Notes: a model not told the origin generated them from the letters alone. Positions 26,534 to 36,791 are shown, counted from the first letter of the stretch. The stretch is DNA of 64,000 bases from Caldilineaceae bacterium bin34 (GCA_002238555.1 MPMO01000012.1:29902-93901); one strand, 5' to 3'. Numbers and translations are program-made.

Positions 26534-29269
26534 ATGGTCAGGCTGACCCACCTGAAGCTGGAGAACATACGCTCCTACCGAGCCGCCGACATCCAATTCA
26601 GGGAAGGGGTCAACGCCATCGTCGGGCGCAACGGTGCCGGCAAGTCGACGATCCTGCAGGCCATCGGCTATGCCCTGTTCGACTCCCTTGATGGCCGCAA
26701 GCCGGACTTCGTGAGGGAAGGCAGCTCGTCCGGATCGATTGCCGTGGGTTTGGCGGAGGACGGGGAGGGCCCGTCCTACGAGGTGGTGCGGGAACTCAGG
26801 AAGTCCGGGTCCGCAGACTGGTTCGTGTTTAATCTGGCGCGCGATGTCGAAGTGTGCCGGGGAAGCCAGGATGTGCGGTTCTTCATGCGGGACCTGTGCA
26901 ATACCCGGATCGATTTGGAACTGCTGTACACGGGCATCATCGGGATTCAACAGGGGGAGTTCGCGCGGCCCTTCAGGTTGACCAGGGCCCCCCGCCAGGC
27001 CCATTTCAGTCCCCTCCTTGAAGTGGAGAAGTACAAGGAGGCGTTCACGCGCCTGGGACAGGCAAATGGTCCCAAAGGGGTGATCGGGAACCGAATCAAC
27101 GAACTTGCCACCGAGATCGCCCGATGGGAGGTGCGGCTTGAGAACCGGGAAGTCCTGGAACTGGAACAGCAGACACTTTCCCTAACCCTGGCCAGCCTCG
27201 CGGAGGAAGCGGAGGCAATCCGGCATCGTCTGCGGACGCTGGCCGGAATCTCCAAGGCATTCGAACTGGCGAAGCGCGAGCTTGAGGAGGCCAAGGACCG
27301 GCATGGACGGGCCCAACACGAACTCACAACAATTCGCCAACAGCTGGAGACGGCCGGCGAGGAACTTCGACGCAGCACCGATGCCCTGCAGATTGTCGAA
27401 GCCAATCGAGGGGGACACGATCGATACCTGGAGACCCGGGAGAAGCTTGACCGGCTGACGCACGACCTGAGAACCATGAGGGATCTCCTGCGGCGCAAGG
27501 ATCTGTTGGACGAACGGCGTGGTGCCGGCCGGGATCAACTGGCCCGGAAGTGCAGCCAACTCCGGCACCTCGACGAACTGTCGAACCGGCAGTCCCTGCT
27601 GGCCGACGCGGCCCGGCAATACGAAACCCTGGACCAGAAACGCATTGCCCTGGAGCACGGTGTCGGATCGACGGGCGACCTGCGGCAGGCCGGATCCCTG
27701 GCACAAGACGAAGTGGACCACGGGCAGGCTCATGTCGAGGAACTGACGTCGGGCCTGGATGGGAGGCGGCAGGCACTGGCCGAGGTGCAGGAACTAGAGG
27801 AAGCGCGGGATAGGTTGGCTGAACAAACCCGCCGCCGGCAACAGCAGTCGGAGCTTGCCGACCATCGGCTTGCACAGATCCACCGGCAACTCTCCATGCT
27901 GAAGGCGCCTGACGACCAGGCGGGGGAACCGGTCCACCTGTGTCCCGTCTGCAATCAGCCGATCGAAGAGGCTCTCTGGCTGGGCCTGGTGGCCGAAGCC
28001 GAGGCAGAGGAGCAGGATCTGCAAGGCCAGGTGTCCCGTCTGGACCGGGAACTGGCGGACAACCGGCAGGCTGCGCGGCGGGTCGAAACCGCACTTGATC
28101 GCCTCCAAGCCACCATGGCCGGGATGCCGGACGAGACGGAACTGTTGCAGGCGCAATCGGACCTGAAGATGGCCCGGAGCGAACTTCACCGGATTGAGGC
28201 GCAGTTGACGGAGCGCGAGGAACAGGAGCAGCAGCTTCAGGCAATCAAGGCGGAGCTGGCCAATCTTGGCAATGATTGGGCTGCGTACCGGGACAACCAG
28301 AGGCAGATCGACGCACGCAGCGAAATCGAAGCCGAAACCACCAGGCTGGAAGCGAACATCGCCTCATTGGATGCCGAATTGCAGTCGCTGGAAACGGACT
28401 TGGCTCCTTGGTCGGACCTTGAGGAAAGGGAAGCTTCCCTGACCGTGGACCTGGACTCAACCCGCCAGGCCTACGAAGAGGTTCTGAAGAATGAAAGGGC
28501 CGCGGCACAGAAGCCGACACGCGAGACACGGCACCGTGACCTGAAGGAGCAGGCGCAGGCACAGGAAACCCATCTCGCGGCCGCCACGGCCGAACTCGAC
28601 AGTTGTATGGTTGCCTACGATGAGCATGCCCATGTTTTGCACCAGGCAGAGGTACGGCAGCAGGAACTGGATGCCCGGGATCGTTGGACACGTCTGGAGG
28701 AGGCCCACCAACGACTGGACACGTTGGACGCGCACCTGGAAGCATTGAAGGCCCTTGATGACCGGCTGGCCGCCCAACGGGCCGAGCATGCCGCCTGGGA
28801 ACAACGCGAATCCGACCTGGAGGCCATGCGCCACGCCATTCGGGACATGCAACCCCTAATGACCCGGATGTTGAACCGGCGTATCAGCCTAGGGGCAAAC
28901 GCCATCCACCAGGAACTTACCAACTCCGCCACCGCCGAACTGACCTGGGGCGAGACTTTCGACATCACCCTCAAGGTCCTGGGACGCGAGCGCGCCTTCA
29001 GTCAATTGTCGGGCGGCGAGCAGATGACCGCAGCCCTGGCCGTCAATCTGGCCATGCTGCAGGAACTAAGCACGGTCGGTTTCGCCTTCTTCGACGAACC
29101 GACCGCCAACCTCGATGAGGACCGCCGGTCGGAACTGGCGGCACGCCTGAACACAACCCGACAAGTGCCCCAGCTGATCGTCATCAGCCATGACAATGCG
29201 TTCGAGGCCCGGGTGGACCACGTGATACGCGTGGCGAAAACCGGCAACGAAAGTGAGATCCAGGCGTAG
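26534..29269 (+). CDS. sbcC: SbcC/Rad50-type ATPase
   Basis: This is the 911-residue SMC-like ATPase partner of the preceding nuclease. The N-terminal Walker A is at about residues 31-39 (GRNGAGKST). Long coiled coils run both ways from a zinc hook C470-P-V-C473 near the middle, which dimerises two complexes. The C-terminal lobe carries the ABC signature (LSGGEQ) and Walker B (FAFFDEPTANLDED). It is somewhat shorter than E. coli SbcC, with shortened coils. The stop is 24 bases from the convergent ribF stop, so the two transcripts run into each other. Confidence 0.94.
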   Translation: MVRLTHLKLENIRSYRAADIQFREGVNAIVGRNGAGKSTILQAIGYALFDSLDGRKPDFVREGSSSGSIAVGLAEDGEGPSYEVVRELRKSGSADWFVFNLARDVEVCRGSQDVRFFMRDLCNTRIDLELLYTGIIGIQQGEFARPFRLTRAPRQAHFSPLLEVEKYKEAFTRLGQANGPKGVIGNRINELATEIARWEVRLENREVLELEQQTLSLTLASLAEEAEAIRHRLRTLAGISKAFELAKRELEEAKDRHGRAQHELTTIRQQLETAGEELRRSTDALQIVEANRGGHDRYLETREKLDRLTHDLRTMRDLLRRKDLLDERRGAGRDQLARKCSQLRHLDELSNRQSLLADAARQYETLDQKRIALEHGVGSTGDLRQAGSLAQDEVDHGQAHVEELTSGLDGRRQALAEVQELEEARDRLAEQTRRRQQQSELADHRLAQIHRQLSMLKAPDDQAGEPVHLCPVCNQPIEEALWLGLVAEAEAEEQDLQGQVSRLDRELADNRQAARRVETALDRLQATMAGMPDETELLQAQSDLKMARSELHRIEAQLTEREEQEQQLQAIKAELANLGNDWAAYRDNQRQIDARSEIEAETTRLEANIASLDAELQSLETDLAPWSDLEEREASLTVDLDSTRQAYEEVLKNERAAAQKPTRETRHRDLKEQAQAQETHLAAATAELDSCMVAYDEHAHVLHQAEVRQQELDARDRWTRLEEAHQRLDTLDAHLEALKALDDRLAAQRAEHAAWEQRESDLEAMRHAIRDMQPLMTRMLNRRISLGANAIHQELTNSATAELTWGETFDITLKVLGRERAFSQLSGGEQMTAALAVNLAMLQELSTVGFAFFDEPTANLDEDRRSELAARLNTTRQVPQLIVISHDNAFEARVDHVIRVAKTGNESEIQA

Positions 29270-29293
29270 ACCCCCTGAGACGCCCCCCTGAAC

Positions 29294-30382
29294 TCAGCGG
29301 TTCAGGTACCGAATCAGATTCCGCAGCAACGCCGCCTGCTCCGGAGCGGGCGCGGTGCCCGTCAGCCGTGCGCGCGCCGCGCCAATGTCGCTCTGAACCT
29401 GGCGGCACAGCTCCTCAACATCGGAGAAACGGGTTTCGTCCCGCAGCCGGGACACAAACTCCACGGCAATCCGTTGTTCGTAGAGATTGCCGTCCTCGCC
29501 TTCCGGCGGGAAGTCCAACAAGTGCGATTCAACCCTGAACTCGGTCCCGTCGAAAGTGGGCCGGTACCCGATGTTGGTCACGCTGGGATAGGCGCGCACC
29601 GGGTGGGGCACCCAGCTGCGCGTAGCGTACACACCGGTCTTGGGATACAGGCGATCGGGAATCGGTTGCAGGTTGGCGGTGGGGAAGCCCAGCCTGCGGG
29701 CCAGCTTCACCCCCTCAACCACGATGCCGGCCACGAAGGGACTGCGCCCCAAGTGCTGCGCGGTTCGCTCCACGTCGCCGCGCTGCAGCAGATCCCTGAT
29801 GGTGCCGCTGCGCACCACGGCCCCGTCGCGCCGCACGTCCGGGACGGTCGTGACCTCGAACCCCAGTGTGCGCCCCAGTTTCCGCAACGCACCGGGGGTG
29901 CCTGTACGGTTCCTCCCCAACGCGAAATCCTCTCCGATGACCAACTCGGCCATCCTCAGGTGCCGGACCAGCAGGCCCACGAACTCCTCTGCGGACAACT
30001 CCGCCGTGTGCCGGTCGAACGTTTGCACCACACAGTGATCCGCCCCCTGCTGACGAGCCAGCAGGACCCGTTCCTCGGGCGAAGACAGCATCTTCAGGCC
30101 ACCGTCCGGGTTGAAGTAGACGGTGGGCAGGGGATCGAAGGTGATGGCCACCAGCCGGGCATCCGCCGCATCGGGCTGTTCCCGCAGCCGGGCGCGGCGC
30201 CTTATCCCTTCGGCAAAAATGCCGCAGTGGCCGATGTGCATTCCATCAAACTTGCCGATGACCACGATGGATGGCCGGTTCAGCGACAGGGAGCGCACAT
30301 CCCGCACATGGGAAACGCCGGAAAGATCCATGAATTGGGCCAGGGATATGGATGCGTCGGGATTCAGACAGGCGCCAACCAT
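29294..30382 (-). CDS. ribF: Bifunctional riboflavin kinase/FAD synthetase
   Basis: RibF phosphorylates riboflavin to FMN and adenylylates it to FAD. The 362-residue protein has the FAD synthetase domain first (VVIGKFDGMHIGH nucleotidyl-transfer motif near 40-55, 'GEDFALGRNRTGTP', 'VRSGTIRDLLQRGDV') and the flavokinase domain last (KLARRLGFPTANL, 'GVYATRSWV', 'VTNIGYRPTF'). ATG 30382 overlaps the end of truB by 19 bases, which indicates translational coupling. It is the last gene of the nusA-infB operon; a truB-ribF pair is common in bacteria. Confidence 0.93.
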   Translation of the reverse strand: MVGACLNPDASISLAQFMDLSGVSHVRDVRSLSLNRPSIVVIGKFDGMHIGHCGIFAEGIRRRARLREQPDAADARLVAITFDPLPTVYFNPDGGLKMLSSPEERVLLARQQGADHCVVQTFDRHTAELSAEEFVGLLVRHLRMAELVIGEDFALGRNRTGTPGALRKLGRTLGFEVTTVPDVRRDGAVVRSGTIRDLLQRGDVERTAQHLGRSPFVAGIVVEGVKLARRLGFPTANLQPIPDRLYPKTGVYATRSWVPHPVRAYPSVTNIGYRPTFDGTEFRVESHLLDFPPEGEDGNLYEQRIAVEFVSRLRDETRFSDVEELCRQVQSDIGAARARLTGTAPAPEQAALLRNLIRYLNR

Positions 30383-31308
30383 TTGCGCGTCCGGAACCTC
30401 ATCCGGGCACCCGCGGCCTGCGTGCACCGCACCACACCAAGTGTCCGGCACTCGATGTCCACGGCCAACGCCATCTCGCCTTCCCGCAGTTGGCTGGGTG
30501 CGTCCGACACCTCCACCTCCCTGCCTTGGCCGAACTGCAGCCGCATGTCCGCATCGCAGACCAGGCGCGGCCAAGCCAGGCCGAAACCGGCATCGGCAAG
30601 TTCCGGCAGTGGGGAATCCCCTTCCAGTTCGACGAGCGGAATCGCATCCGCGACCCGGAGCGAGCCGAGGGACACCCGGCGCAGGGACACGACGGTCCCC
30701 CCGACCCCCAGCGCCAGCCCCATGTCGCGGGCCAGACTGCGAATGTAGGTTCCGGCCGAACAGGTCACCATGAATTCGCAGCATCCGTCCTGCACCGGCG
30801 ACAGCGCCTCCAAGGCGGCCACATGAACGGCCTGGGCCTGCAATTCGGCCCGCCCGCCCGAACGGGCGATGCGATGAGCCCTTTGGCCGTCGATGTGCTT
30901 CGCCGAAAAGGCCGGAGGAATCTGTTCAATCCACCCGGTGAACTTCGGCATGAGCGCCGCCAGACGGGATTCGGTGACCGCCGACGCCGGCCCTTCCTCC
31001 AGGGGGGTGCCGGTAATGTCATCCGTATCCGTCCGCAGGCCAAAGCGGAACACGGTCCGGTAGGTCTTGGGCTGACCCTGATAATACTCGGCAAGCCGGG
31101 TAGCCCGACCCAGACAGATCACCAGCAGACCGCTCGCGAAGGGATCCAGGGTACCCGTGTGGCCCACGCGCCGGAGGCCGAAGCGCCGACGCACCCGCTG
31201 CACCGCATCGTGGCTCGTCGGCAGCCTGTCGGGCTGCTCCGGAAAAACCGGGGGATCGCCCAACCCGGGCTTGTCCAGCAACAGCAGACCGGATGGTTCA
31301 CCCAGCAT
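30364..31308 (-). CDS. truB: tRNA pseudouridine-55 synthase
   Basis: TruB converts U55 of the T-loop of tRNAs to pseudouridine. The protein is 314 residues from ATG 31308. The catalytic aspartate is D55 in GHTGTLDPFASGLL, followed by 'RATRLAEYYQGQPKTYR' and 'YIRSLARDMG'. Between the usual 'LLLDKPxG' and 'TSHDAV' there is an insertion of about 12 residues rich in proline and acid (GDPPVFPEQPDR). The upstream TTG at 31341 is in frame and directly follows the preceding stop, but the family begins at the chosen ATG. It overlaps ribF by 19 bases. Confidence 0.92.
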   Translation of the reverse strand: MLGEPSGLLLLDKPGLGDPPVFPEQPDRLPTSHDAVQRVRRRFGLRRVGHTGTLDPFASGLLVICLGRATRLAEYYQGQPKTYRTVFRFGLRTDTDDITGTPLEEGPASAVTESRLAALMPKFTGWIEQIPPAFSAKHIDGQRAHRIARSGGRAELQAQAVHVAALEALSPVQDGCCEFMVTCSAGTYIRSLARDMGLALGVGGTVVSLRRVSLGSLRVADAIPLVELEGDSPLPELADAGFGLAWPRLVCDADMRLQFGQGREVEVSDAPSQLREGEMALAVDIECRTLGVVRCTQAAGARMRFRTRKWLAPV

Positions 31309-31341
31309 GACAGGTTGCCCGGCCGGCCCGGTCAACGGCAA

Positions 31342-32349
31342 CTACGAGCCACCGACCGGCAATCCCAGGACCTGATCCTTGATCCGGGCAATCACTTCCG
31401 GCACAACGGCATCCAGGGAGCCGGCGAGTTTGCAACCCGCAGCCAGCTGGTGCCCTCCGCCGCCCAAATCCAGGGCCAGTCGGCTGACGTCCAGGTCCGG
31501 GTCGCAACGCAGGCTGCACTTGACCTCGGTCCGGCCGTCATCCGCTTCCGCTTCCCTAAACAGAACCGCCACGCGCGCCTCGTCGACTTCGGCCAGACGC
31601 TGGATGATGCCCCGCGTCTTGAGTCGCTCCCCCTGCGGTCCGGTAGCCTGATCGCTGGTCATGCCGACCCAGAGGACCCCGTCGTCCAGTTGCATCCGGG
31701 ACAACAGCCGGCTCTGCAGTTGGAGTTCCTCGCGGGTGATGAACGCCAAGGTGCGCGACACGACATACTGGAAGTCGTAGCTGTCGGGCCCCATCACCTT
31801 CATGACTTCCCGCATGAAGGTCTGATCCACGCCCTTGATGCGGAAACAGAGTGAATCGGTCAGCATGCCCACCAACAGGCACTTCTTGGCGTTGGCGGAA
31901 AGCGGCCAACCCAGGGCCTCCGTCAGCTGCAGGACCAGATTGCAGGTGGACAGGCACGACGCATCCACCCAGTTGAGGCCCGGTGTCCCGAACTGTTCAT
32001 TGGTCGGATGATGATCAATCACCAGCCAGGGCAGCTGCTTCAACTGTTCCAGATCCTGAAACCCGCCAATGCGGTCGACACTGGAACAATCCGCAATCAC
32101 CACCAGGTCGAACGAGCCCTGGATGCGATCCGGTGTGCGAACTCCCTGGTACCCAGGCAGGAACCGGTAAGTCTGGTCCGGAGGGCCGTCGATCCCGGTC
32201 ACCACCTGCTTGCCGACCGCCTCGAGAATCCAACGCAGGGCAAGCAAGCTGCCATACGCGTCCCCGTCCGGTTCCCGGTGTGCCAGACACAGAATGCGGT
32301 CCGCTTCGGCCAGAACGTCGGGCACTCGCCTAGGCATCATTGTCGGCAT
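31342..32349 (-). CDS. nrnA: DHH-family phosphoesterase (NrnA-like oligoribonuclease/pAp phosphatase)
   Basis: This is a 335-residue DHH/DHHA1 protein expected to degrade short RNA oligonucleotides and to dephosphorylate pAp. The active-site motifs are present: AHREPDGDA near 23-31, 'IADCSS', the namesake D-H-H in 'VIDHHPTN', and 'GMLTDSLCFR'. The C-terminal DHHA1 domain ends with the substrate-binding LGGGGHQLAAG. It lies between rbfA (overlapping by 20 bases) and truB, the typical place for NrnA in the nusA-infB operon. Its substrate range is inferred from the family only. Confidence 0.9.
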   Translation of the reverse strand: MPTMMPRRVPDVLAEADRILCLAHREPDGDAYGSLLALRWILEAVGKQVVTGIDGPPDQTYRFLPGYQGVRTPDRIQGSFDLVVIADCSSVDRIGGFQDLEQLKQLPWLVIDHHPTNEQFGTPGLNWVDASCLSTCNLVLQLTEALGWPLSANAKKCLLVGMLTDSLCFRIKGVDQTFMREVMKVMGPDSYDFQYVVSRTLAFITREELQLQSRLLSRMQLDDGVLWVGMTSDQATGPQGERLKTRGIIQRLAEVDEARVAVLFREAEADDGRTEVKCSLRCDPDLDVSRLALDLGGGGHQLAAGCKLAGSLDAVVPEVIARIKDQVLGLPVGGS

Positions 32350-32692
32350 GGTCCAGGTCCAGACTGTCCAGCAGGTCCAGGACGCGCCGGGCCGACCGTG
32401 CCTCCCGGTCGTAATCGAAGCGCAGCTCCGGCACCCGCTGCATCACTTGGCGCTCCGCCAGTTCCCGCCGACACCAGCCGCGCGCGCGGCGCAGCGCCTG
32501 GAGAACGCTCTCTTCCGAAACCGCATCGTCGTCATGGGTCACCTTGACCCTGATGGTGCGCCGATCCCGCGAGAGCTCAACCCCGCGAATCCGTACGGTT
32601 TCCAAGGCCGGATCCTGAAGTTCCTGCTCCACCAAGGCTACTATCTCGGTGCGCACGAGACCGGCCAGTCGGGCTTGGCGAATGGTTGGCAT
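32330..32692 (-). CDS. rbfA: 30S ribosome-binding factor A
   Basis: RbfA binds the free 30S subunit and helps 16S rRNA 5'-end maturation and cold adaptation. The protein has 120 residues, with a KH-like fold, the start 'RQARLAGLVRTEIVALVEQEL' and 'DPALETVRIRGVELSRDRRTIRVKV', and the C-terminal pattern 'RVPELRFDYD'. The start codon overlaps the infB stop by one base (ATG at 32692), and the 3' end overlaps the DHH gene. Confidence 0.93.
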   Translation of the reverse strand: MPTIRQARLAGLVRTEIVALVEQELQDPALETVRIRGVELSRDRRTIRVKVTHDDDAVSEESVLQALRRARGWCRRELAERQVMQRVPELRFDYDREARSARRVLDLLDSLDLDHADNDA

Positions 32693-34572
32693 CAGGCAAC
32701 GGGAGCCTGGCGCTCCTCGTACACTTCAATCAGATCACCGTCGCGGAAGCTGTCGACATCCTCCAGCCGGATGCCGCAATCCTGTCCGGACTGCACGGTG
32801 TCCACCCGATCGCGGAAGCGGCGCAGTTCCGTCACCCGCGTCAGCCGCTCGGGCTGTCCGGAACGCAGGAATTTGACCAGTGCTTGGTTGCGGACAATCC
32901 CGTCGATCACAATGCAGCCGGCGGCCACGCCACCCTTGACCGGGAATTCCTGGCGAACCTGAGCCTGGCCAATCACGACCTCTTCGAACTTGGGCGCCAG
33001 CATGCCGTTCAGAGCCTTCTCAACATCCTCGATCAGGTGGTAGATGATGTCATAGGTTCGGATGTCCACTCCCGATGTGCGGGCCCGTTGTTCCGCAGTC
33101 GGTTCGGAGGATACGTTGAAGCCCAGAATCACGACGGGCACCGTGCTGGCCTCCGCCAGCATCACGTCGTTTTCGGTCACGTTGCCCACGGCCGACCGGA
33201 GCACTTCGATCTGGACCTCGGGATGGTTGATCCCCTGCAGCGACGACACGACCGGCTCCAGGCTGCCCTGGACATCCGCCTTGACCACAACCTGCAGCTT
33301 CTTGACATCCTCGTCGTCGCCCTTTTCCAGCAGGGCCATCAGATCCTCAAGGGTCTGAGGCTGGACCGTCTCGTCCGGCCGGACGCTCTGGCGTTCGGCG
33401 ATGCGGCTGTTGATCAGCTGCTCGGCCTTCTTTTTGCTGCCGACGACCTTGAACATCTCGCCGGCCTCCGGTGGATCCGAGATCCCCAGAACCTGAACCG
33501 GAGACGAGGGACCGGCCTTCTTGATGCGCCCACCGTCCTGGTCGGACATGGCCTTGATGCGCCCCCAGGTCTCGCCGATGACCACGGTGTCGCCCTGCGC
33601 CAGGGTCCCGTTCTGTACCAGGATGTTCGTGGTAACGCCTTGCTGGCGGTCGACATGGGCCTCGAGTACCGTGCCGGCCACTTGTCCCTTGGGATTGGCT
33701 GTCGGAGCCAGGTCGTCCGTCATCAGGAGGATGGTGTCCAGCAGGTCGTCGACGTTGTCTCCGTTGAGGGCACTGAGGGGGATCATGTGCACCTCGCCGC
33801 CCCAGTCGGCCGGCACAAGGCCGTTATTGGACAACTGGTTCATAACGTTGTTGACGTTGGCGTTGGGCCGGTCAACCTTGTTGACGGCCACGATGATGGG
33901 CACCTCGGCCGCCCGGGCATGGTCGATGGCCTCTTGGGTCTGGGGCATCAGGCCGTCGTCGGCCGCCACCACCAGTATGACCAGGTCCGTCACCTCCGCG
34001 CCGCGGGCGCGCATCTGTGTAAACGCCTGGTGACCGGGGGTGTCAATGAAGGTGATGCGGACTTCCTCGCCGTCGGAAGAGTGGACCACCTGGTAGGCAC
34101 CGATGCTTTGCGTGATGCCACCCGCTTCCGAATCCACGACGCTGGACTTGCGAATGGTGTCCAGGAGCGTGGTCTTGCCGTGGTCCACATGTCCCAGAAC
34201 GGTTACCACGAGCGGGCGCGGCTCAAGACTGTCTTTCGGCTCGGCCGCCCAAATGCCCTGCATCCGGCTGCGCACCTTGTGGCTGACGGCAGGAGCGGTT
34301 TCATCCGCGGGTTCCTCCTCCTCCGACGGCTCCACGGCATCGTCTCCGTGGGCCCGGAGATCTATGCCCAGCTCCTCGCACACCAGCGTCGCCAGATCCC
34401 AGTCAATCTCGGCCGAAATCGGCTTGTATTGACCATAGTAGACAAGAACCTTGAGCAAATCCATGGAACTGCGGTTCACCGCCCCCGCCAGCTCCTGGAC
34501 CACGATCGGACCCTCGTCCAAGTAGACGACCTCCATTTCTTCGCTGTTGGCAGTCAAACCATCATCGCTCAT
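32692..34572 (-). CDS. infB: Translation initiation factor IF-2
   Basis: IF-2 is the GTPase that brings initiator tRNA to the 30S subunit. About 626 residues; the N-terminal extension is short and acidic (about 110 residues). The G domain is complete: G1 GHVDHGKTT, G2 region 'GGITQSIGAYQV', G3 DTPGHQAF and G4 NKVD. Domains II, III and IV follow, including 'VKADVQGSLEPVVSSL' and a C-terminal tRNA-binding beta barrel. I choose ATG 34572 because AAGGA lies 10 bases upstream; a GTG six codons earlier at 34590 is also plausible. It is flanked by ylxR and rbfA as in most bacteria. Confidence 0.95.
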   Translation of the reverse strand: MSDDGLTANSEEMEVVYLDEGPIVVQELAGAVNRSSMDLLKVLVYYGQYKPISAEIDWDLATLVCEELGIDLRAHGDDAVEPSEEEEPADETAPAVSHKVRSRMQGIWAAEPKDSLEPRPLVVTVLGHVDHGKTTLLDTIRKSSVVDSEAGGITQSIGAYQVVHSSDGEEVRITFIDTPGHQAFTQMRARGAEVTDLVILVVAADDGLMPQTQEAIDHARAAEVPIIVAVNKVDRPNANVNNVMNQLSNNGLVPADWGGEVHMIPLSALNGDNVDDLLDTILLMTDDLAPTANPKGQVAGTVLEAHVDRQQGVTTNILVQNGTLAQGDTVVIGETWGRIKAMSDQDGGRIKKAGPSSPVQVLGISDPPEAGEMFKVVGSKKKAEQLINSRIAERQSVRPDETVQPQTLEDLMALLEKGDDEDVKKLQVVVKADVQGSLEPVVSSLQGINHPEVQIEVLRSAVGNVTENDVMLAEASTVPVVILGFNVSSEPTAEQRARTSGVDIRTYDIIYHLIEDVEKALNGMLAPKFEEVVIGQAQVRQEFPVKGGVAAGCIVIDGIVRNQALVKFLRSGQPERLTRVTELRRFRDRVDTVQSGQDCGIRLEDVDSFRDGDLIEVYEERQAPVA

Positions 34573-34660
34573 GCTCTGTTCATCCTTCACTTGCTTCCGC
34601 CGACACCCGCAGTCCGAAAACGGCCGCGGGCAATGATGTGTTCCATCGGACGAGGAACCC

Positions 34661-35008
34661 TTATCCCTCCCCGGAGGGGGCCGGCGTCGCCTCTTCCGCC
34701 GGAAGGGAACGGGTCCACTCCTCCAGCCGAATCCTGTCCGTTGGCGTCAGACTGGTCTTCAGCGCCGTCTCAACCGGCAGCCGGCCCTTGCGCGCGCGAT
34801 CCAATCCCATGGCCCGCGTCCCGCAGGATCGGCTTGCGTGGATGTAGGCGCCGCGACCGTTCATTTTTCCCTTGGGGTCCACCAACACCCCTTCCGGAGT
34901 CCGCACCAGCCTGACCAGCGTGCGCTTGGCCTGCACCCGACGGCAGGCAATGCACGTCCGCTGGGGATGGCGGCGGGGACGCCGCATCCGTGAATTGGAC
35001 ACCGCCAT
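34661..35008 (-). CDS. ylxR: YlxR/DUF448 RNA-binding protein (RnpM)
   Basis: This is a small basic protein of 115 residues with the YlxR signature: RTCIACRRVQAKRTLVRLVR, then 'DPKGKMNGRGAYIHAS..CGTRA' with the G-R-G-A-Y loop. The family binds RNA; in Firmicutes it has been linked to RNase P and gene regulation. The start ATG 35008 lies just after the nusA stop (TAG at 35010-35012), so it is probably translated by coupling; reading further upstream inside nusA has no YlxR content. The gene order nusA-ylxR-infB is the standard one. Confidence 0.9.
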   Translation of the reverse strand: MAVSNSRMRRPRRHPQRTCIACRRVQAKRTLVRLVRTPEGVLVDPKGKMNGRGAYIHASRSCGTRAMGLDRARKGRLPVETALKTSLTPTDRIRLEEWTRSLPAEEATPAPSGEG

Positions 35009-35009
35009 C

Positions 35010-36716
35010 CTATTCGTCCATGAGATCTTCATAACGTCGGGCATCCGGTGAATCCCCACGCCGTGGTTCCCGCCGCTGGCCACGGCTGCCTGTCTCAGAT
35101 TCCTCTTCATCCCCGCGGGCCGCCTCCGCTTCCATGTAGCTGGCCAGGAGTTCCGCCGGGACCTCGATCTCGTCGAGATTGAGCGGGCCGCTGCGCCCTT
35201 CGGCCTTCCGGCGGGCACGCAGCATGTCGGCAGTCATGGACGTTGCGGGTTCCTCGGAAACGGCGGGTTCCTCAACCTCCGGCTCCGATTCGTCCAAGCC
35301 GGCTTCCTTGCGTTCGGTGTATTCCTCGTAGGACATTTCACTGAGGGCCTTCTGGGCCGCCTGGCGGAAAATGTCCTCCGCATCCTCACCGGTGGGCGAC
35401 TCCAGCGACGGCAGCTGCTCCTGCGCCTCCCGCCACTTTTCCTCGAAGACATCCGCCTGCGGCTGGTCGCTGCGCGTGCGTTGGAGGGCGTCCTGCAGGA
35501 TGTCGGGGGAATCCTGCTCCGACAGGCGCTTCGCGGCCAAGTCCAGCGGATCCAGGCCGGGCGCTTGCCTTCCGGCCAAGCGGCGGTTGGCGGTGGCCAG
35601 TTCATCGTGCTTCATCATGTTCTGCTGCAGCTCGAACAGATCGATGCCCTCGGCCTGGGCGTCGCTTTCACTCTTGATGTCGATCCGCCATCCGGTCAGG
35701 CGGGCGGCCAGCCGTGCGTTCTGCCCGGACTTGCCGATGGCCAAACTCAGCTGATCGTCGGCCGCAACCACGGTGGCCGTCGGATGTTCGCCTTCCTCAT
35801 GCAGGATGACGCCGGTCGCCTTGGCGGGACTGATGGCATTGACGATGAACGTGTGCGGCTCGTCGCTCCACTCCACCACATCGATGCGCTCGCCGGCCAG
35901 CTCGTTGACAATGTTCTTGATGCGACTGCCCTTCATGCCGACGCAGGCGCCGACGGCGTCGATGTGTTCAATCGTGGCGATGACGGCCACCTTGCTGCGC
36001 GCGCCCGGTTCGCGCACGATGTTCTTGATTTCGATGGTCCCTTCGCGCAGTTCGGGGATTTCCTGCTCCAAAAGCCGGCGCAACAGGTTGCGGTGCGTGC
36101 GACTAAGCTTGACGTAGGGGCCGCGGTTGTCCTTCTCCACCCGTTCCACGTACAGCTTGACGTAGTCGCCGCGCCGCAACCGGTCGTTGGGGATTTGCTC
36201 GTCGCGCTTGAGCACGAACTCCGAACGATCATTCATGGTCACGGCCACGGTCTTGGCGTGGGCATCCACGCTGCGCACCTGGGCACTGACGACCTCGCCC
36301 ACCCGGTCCTTGAACATCTGGTAGATGATGTCCCGTTCCGCTTCCCGGATCCGTTGCAGGATGACCTGCTTGGCGGTCTGCACGGCCACCCGGCTGATAT
36401 CCTCCGGATAGAACTCGATGCGCACCAAGTCCCCGATTTCCACCTCGCCGTAGGCCTGGGCGTCCGACTCGCTGATCATGGTCCTGGCATCGAACAGGCC
36501 GTCGGCCAATTCGTCGTCGCCCATCACTTCCTTCTCGGCGAACATCTGGAACTCGCCAGTGTGGCGATTCATGCTGGCGACAACGTTCGACAGCACTCCG
36601 TCCCTGTTCTTGTAGGTGGACACGAGGGCGGCCTCGATCGCCTCGAAAATGATGTTGGCATCCAGGCCCCGCTCGGCGGCAACGGCCTTGATTCCGGCTA
36701 CCAGTTCCTTGTTCAT
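35010..36716 (-). CDS. nusA: Transcription termination/antitermination factor NusA
   Basis: NusA binds RNA polymerase and modulates pausing and termination. The 568-residue protein has the polymerase-binding N-terminal domain ([19 protein letters not shown]), an S1 domain ([20 protein letters not shown]) and two KH domains ([14 protein letters not shown]...[14 protein letters not shown] and [21 protein letters not shown]). The C-terminal extension of about 190 residues is acidic and low in complexity and lacks recognisable AR repeats. rimP, usually just upstream, is absent; instead a promoter at 36905-36932 starts the operon here. Confidence 0.95.
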   Translation of the reverse strand: MNKELVAGIKAVAAERGLDANIIFEAIEAALVSTYKNRDGVLSNVVASMNRHTGEFQMFAEKEVMGDDELADGLFDARTMISESDAQAYGEVEIGDLVRIEFYPEDISRVAVQTAKQVILQRIREAERDIIYQMFKDRVGEVVSAQVRSVDAHAKTVAVTMNDRSEFVLKRDEQIPNDRLRRGDYVKLYVERVEKDNRGPYVKLSRTHRNLLRRLLEQEIPELREGTIEIKNIVREPGARSKVAVIATIEHIDAVGACVGMKGSRIKNIVNELAGERIDVVEWSDEPHTFIVNAISPAKATGVILHEEGEHPTATVVAADDQLSLAIGKSGQNARLAARLTGWRIDIKSESDAQAEGIDLFELQQNMMKHDELATANRRLAGRQAPGLDPLDLAAKRLSEQDSPDILQDALQRTRSDQPQADVFEEKWREAQEQLPSLESPTGEDAEDIFRQAAQKALSEMSYEEYTERKEAGLDESEPEVEEPAVSEEPATSMTADMLRARRKAEGRSGPLNLDEIEVPAELLASYMEAEAARGDEEESETGSRGQRREPRRGDSPDARRYEDLMDE

Positions 36717-36768
36717 CGCCTTTCTGCATCCCCGGCTGTGGACCAGCCTTCGCGAAACACCCTCTTAC

Positions 36769-36791
36769 AAAGAAAAAGCGGGAGAACTCCC
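36769..36791 (-). promoter_or_regulatory. Attenuator-like hairpin in the nusA leader
   Basis: On the minus strand GGGAGTTCTCCC (36791-36780) can form a short GC-rich hairpin followed by GCTTTTTCTTTGT. It sits between the operon promoter and the nusA start codon. The stem is only four or five pairs, so it would be a weak terminator, perhaps one that NusA itself makes effective. Confidence 0.35.
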
